From contig JABFSS010000084.1 of NCBI GenBank assembly GCA_013140485.1, positions 1-13,051 of the forward strand: 13,051 bases of DNA, read 5' to 3'. A model generated the notes under the pieces. That model saw only the letters and a program-made list of their open reading frames with translations. It was not told where the DNA came from and did no database searches. The position numbers were made by a program, and so were the translations under genes. Below are positions 10,747-13,051 of this stretch, one piece after another (position 1 is the first letter of the stretch; each line of letters begins with the position of its first letter). This DNA is from Candidatus Peribacteraceae bacterium. Lineage in GTDB: Bacteria > Patescibacteriota > Gracilibacteria > Peribacterales > Peribacteraceae.

Positions 10747-13051
10747 ATGGCTGAAACCGCTGCTTTCATAGCGCCCCCCCCCACTCCTAATTCTGCGACA
10801 AGAAAAGGAGAAACTGCCCCTGTTCCCGGCTCAGTCATCGGTATTGGAGCAATGGTTCAGAACGTGGCACGACTAAAGGCCCGTCTCGCGCCGGAATTGG
10901 GAGCCCTGGTCACTGATGCGCTCGAGAGTTTGCAACTTGCCTACGCCCGTTTGCTCTCCGTTCATGGCGTACAGATTGGCTCCGATGGCGATCCTTTGCG
11001 CGGAACAAGGGGGGCGCTGCGGCAAATAAAAGCGCTTGAGTTGGCGGCAGGGAATTTGGCGGAAACACTTCCGTCGATTGAGCGCGATCACATTCTTCGG
11101 GCAATACAAGATTTGAATGATGCGCAGCGACGTGCATTCGTGCGACAACAATACAGCGGAGGAAATCATCATGAAGCAACAATAAGTGGCCACAGTACTC
11201 ATGAAGCCGGACTGGAAACATGGGAACACCGATGTCTCATTTCCAACTTTCGCATGGTCGTTAATCAGTGTTGCGAATCCCATCCGGATGAGCCACAGCA
11301 AGAACGACGAACGCGCTTTCGACAGTGGGCAGAGCACGAGCATGGCATTGTCGCGGATGATTTCACTGATCTTGTGTATGCAGTGAATAGGCAGTATTTG
11401 CCATGGCTCCAAAATCTCATTCCAACGCTGGAACAATCTGCACTTGCGACGTCGCAAGGCGTGATGAACAGCATCGGTAGTGCTCTATCACGAGCACTCT
11501 GGATGTTCGATCCTGCTGGCTCTGTGTCTTTTGCAGAATTTGCTGAAGCGAAGGTGCGAATGCAATTCCGACGCTACATCGAAAGTAAGCGAATGGATGC
11601 TGGGGATGATAAACAGTCTACTGCTGCTTCAGCCGCTGCATCTGATCTTAGAATTGAAACGCGAAAGGTAGCGCACGGTGGACCATTTCTCACTCAATTT
11701 AATTTGAGTGTTTCCACACTCCGAGAATCGAATCCGAACGTGGAGCAGCAAGAACGACGATCCCGATTTGGGAAGTGGGCAGACAGTGAACATGGCATTG
11801 TCGCAGATGATTTCACTGATCTTGTGTATGCAGTGAATAGGCAGTATTTGCCATGGCTGCAGAGTCTCATGGAAACGTTGGAGATTCCTGCAAACATCGA
11901 GCCGATAAGCCTGATGCATAGCCTCGGATATGCGCTCTCACGAGCGATATGGATGTTTGATCCTGAGAATGGAAAGTCATTTGAAGAATTTGCCGAGCCG
12001 GAGATACGATCACGATTCCAGAAATATTCGGGGAAAGTGGAAAAAAATGATGCTGCGAGTGAGCCGGTACATGCTCACGAACGAGGGGCAAAGACTTCGG
12101 CGCGCGCCACATCCCCAAATGCCGTTAGCGATCTTGAGTCTATTGCAGCACATGCATGCGCAAATCTCACTTCCGATTGGAGAACAGCCCGAAATGTGAA
12201 CGAGGCCGAGAGGGAGAACCGCTTCAGAAATTGGGCACGGGGAGATGGCATCGAAGCCGATGATTTGTTTGATGTCGTCCATCAAATGCTGCTTATGCAA
12301 GTGCCGTGGGTAAAGCAAATGATTGAAACCACTCCATTAAAACCCGGCACTTCTACCGAGAATGTCTACAGGAAAGTTTTTAAGTCAGTGACGATGAGTT
12401 TGCTACTCTTTGATCCTGATAGATCTCCCGCATTTCAGGATTTCGCGTCTGTTTTTGTTGATAGAGATTTGGCAAATTATCGCACGTCGCCGGTTCCAAT
12501 CGATGGGAATGCTTTAGGAGCAACTGGGATAGAGACTGCTGCTGTGCAACTTATTGATCCCGTTCCCGCAGCGTCGGCGGAACTCACGAAAGAAACTACC
12601 ATCAACGTCGCCTCACCCGCAAAACAGCCAATACAAGTGGAGACCCCCGTCTCCCGGCTTTGGAATCAATTCTCCGAAACGGATACCGGCCCCGTTGCCA
12701 ACGAGGCTTTCGTAAACATAAGAACGCGCTGCCCGCTGAAGGCAGATGCCAATCAACAGTCATTCCGCTCATGGGCGGAAGCAAAAGGAGTAGCGAATGA
12801 CAATTTTGAAGCGGTGGTATCCGGGATGTATTTGTCATATATGCCATGGCTGCTCACGCAGCTACGGCAATACTCCATTCTGGCGACAGGAGACCCGAAA
12901 AAGACTCTTCACACAGCCTGCGAAATGATGGCAGTGAGCATGCATAATTTTAATCCGGCTATATCTGACGATTTCCCGGCCTATGCGTGGCCATACATAT
13001 TCAAAAGAATTGGAAAATTTCTCAGAAGCACTGACGGAGAAACGCCTGCAT
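10747..13051 (+). CDS. Tandem sigma-70 region 2-like repeat protein (3' end beyond window)
   Basis: An uninterrupted frame of 768 codons runs from ATG 10747 to the window edge. Residues 1-185 are an Ala/Leu-rich helical region after a Pro stretch (10-14). Four modules of about 90 residues follow, at 186-279, 336-427, 488-578 and 670-760, joined by variable linkers. Each reads RF..WA...GI.ADDF.dlV......PWL, then about 20 residues, then a block like SLGYALSRAIWMFDP with SFEEFAEPEIRSRF. That last block matches the sigma-70 region 2 consensus iGL.rAi.kFDP..G..FsTyA...IR, and the PWL-to-FDP distance also fits. The acidic DL.QEG of region 2.2 is not kept, and no region 4 is seen in the part available. 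There is no signal peptide or membrane span. Base composition is visibly lower in GC than its neighbours. Function unknown; the sigma link is my inference. A C9 tract sits at codons 10-12. Confidence 0.75.
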   Translation, partial: MAETAAFIAPPPTPNSATRKGETAPVPGSVIGIGAMVQNVARLKARLAPELGALVTDALESLQLAYARLLSVHGVQIGSDGDPLRGTRGALRQIKALELAAGNLAETLPSIERDHILRAIQDLNDAQRRAFVRQQYSGGNHHEATISGHSTHEAGLETWEHRCLISNFRMVVNQCCESHPDEPQQERRTRFRQWAEHEHGIVADDFTDLVYAVNRQYLPWLQNLIPTLEQSALATSQGVMNSIGSALSRALWMFDPAGSVSFAEFAEAKVRMQFRRYIESKRMDAGDDKQSTAASAAASDLRIETRKVAHGGPFLTQFNLSVSTLRESNPNVEQQERRSRFGKWADSEHGIVADDFTDLVYAVNRQYLPWLQSLMETLEIPANIEPISLMHSLGYALSRAIWMFDPENGKSFEEFAEPEIRSRFQKYSGKVEKNDAASEPVHAHERGAKTSARATSPNAVSDLESIAAHACANLTSDWRTARNVNEAERENRFRNWARGDGIEADDLFDVVHQMLLMQVPWVKQMIETTPLKPGTSTENVYRKVFKSVTMSLLLFDPDRSPAFQDFASVFVDRDLANYRTSPVPIDGNALGATGIETAAVQLIDPVPAASAELTKETTINVASPAKQPIQVETPVSRLWNQFSETDTGPVANEAFVNIRTRCPLKADANQQSFRSWAEAKGVANDNFEAVVSGMYLSYMPWLLTQLRQYSILATGDPKKTLHTACEMMAVSMHNFNPAISDDFPAYAWPYIFKRIGKFLRSTDGETPA
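10774..10782 (+). repeat. C9 homopolymer in codons 10-12 of the repeat-protein gene
   Basis: Nine consecutive C bases encode Pro-Pro-Pro. A slip of one base would break the frame just after the start. It may be a phase-variation tract or simply a site of sequencing error. The next in-frame ATG is at codon 36 (10852). Confidence 0.6.
11302..11583 (+). repeat. Sigma-2-like module 1
   Basis: Residues 186-279. Key residues: W194, YLPWL (217-221), FDP (254-256), then SFAEFAEAKVRMQF (261-274). The segment IGSALSRALWMFDP (243-256) lines up with the iGL.rA...FDP of sigma region 2. The core is nearly identical in DNA to module 2. Confidence 0.65.
11752..12027 (+). repeat. Sigma-2-like module 2 (closest to the sigma consensus)
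   Basis: Residues 336-427. Key residues: W344, YLPWL (367-371), LGYALSRAIWMFDPENGKSF (393-412), EEFAEPEIRSRF (413-424). The spacing from module 1 is exactly 150 codons. FDPENGKSF followed by FAEPEIR is the best match to FDP..G..F.tyA...IR. Confidence 0.7.
12208..12480 (+). repeat. Sigma-2-like module 3 (diverged)
   Basis: Residues 488-578. Key residues: W496, GIEADDLFDVV (501-511), VPWV (519-522), LLFDPDRSPAFQDFA (553-567). The arginine expected after the FA block is replaced by VDRDL. It is offset from module 2 by 151-152 codons. Confidence 0.55.
12754..13026 (+). repeat. Sigma-2-like module 4 (diverged)
   Basis: Residues 670-760. Key residues: W676, GVANDNFEAVV (681-691), MPWLL (699-703), FNP (735-737) in place of FDP, then FPAYAWPYIFKRIGKFL (743-759), which keeps the F..YA...I pattern. 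It is offset from module 3 by 180 codons because of a longer linker (579-669). Confidence 0.5.

Noticed and set aside
10873..12318. Several minus-strand frames (up to 194 codons) in the right-hand region
   Set aside because: They are antisense to the single 768-codon plus frame, whose protein repeats explain the sequence; the repeated motif in these frames is just the complement of modules 1 and 2.
10747..13051. Reading the last gene as an ordinary sigma factor
   Set aside because: There are four region 2-like modules, no recognisable region 4 and no DL.QEG core-binding motif in the part available, so only a resemblance is claimed.
1..13051. CRISPR arrays, tRNA, rRNA, riboswitches or a replication origin
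   Set aside because: I saw no regularly spaced repeats, no tRNA or rRNA conserved segments and no origin-type repeats. Intergenic regions are too short for most of these.

Overview
The window is a compact bacterial stretch of fairly high GC with ordinary bacterial housekeeping genes, very short intergenic gaps and no rRNA, tRNA or CRISPR array. The small membrane proteins at about 8.2-8.6 and 9.2-9.6 kb resemble hypothetical proteins common in Patescibacteria/CPR genomes. The four-helix-bundle (S23-like) gene and the lack of Shine-Dalgarno sites in front of most genes fit the same picture. My best guess is a CPR bacterium, perhaps of the Peregrinibacteria/Peribacteria type; this is inference, not shown by a marker gene. 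Reading frames use the standard bacterial code: no in-frame TGA is needed as glycine.

Layout. (1) 1-1045, minus: 5' part of purB, cut by the window edge. (2) 1110-1553, plus: small flavin split-barrel protein (PPOX family), divergent from purB and ending base-to-base against the stop of ftsH. (3) 1554-3509, minus: complete ftsH. (4) 3510-3657: divergent spacer with a large palindrome and the promoter of the next gene. (5) 3658-5247, plus: PMT/GT39-type protein mannosyltransferase. (6) 5349-8150, minus: large membrane protein that looks like two GT-C glycosyltransferases fused in tandem, coupled by a TGATG overlap to (7) 8150-8599, a membrane-anchored protein with a cysteine-free Ada-like C-terminal motif. 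(8) 8601-9167: a 567-bp cassette with 40-bp inverted ends (36/40 matching) carrying a four-helix-bundle gene. (9) 9166-9636, minus: membrane-anchored coiled-coil protein. (10) 9685-10659, plus: purC. (11) 10747 to beyond the end, plus: a long open frame of at least 768 codons with four tandem modules resembling sigma-70 region 2.

Three themes connect the parts. Purine synthesis is represented by purB and purC, which are not adjacent. The two large GT-C proteins suggest transfer of polyprenyl-linked sugars to proteins or surface polymers outside the membrane, with FtsH as membrane quality control. At several genes a -10-like hexamer lies only 7-9 bases before the ATG, with no Shine-Dalgarno site between, suggesting leaderless transcription as a local norm.

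The strongest candidates for something undescribed are the tandem sigma-2-like repeat protein at the right end and the inverted-repeat cassette around the four-helix-bundle gene.
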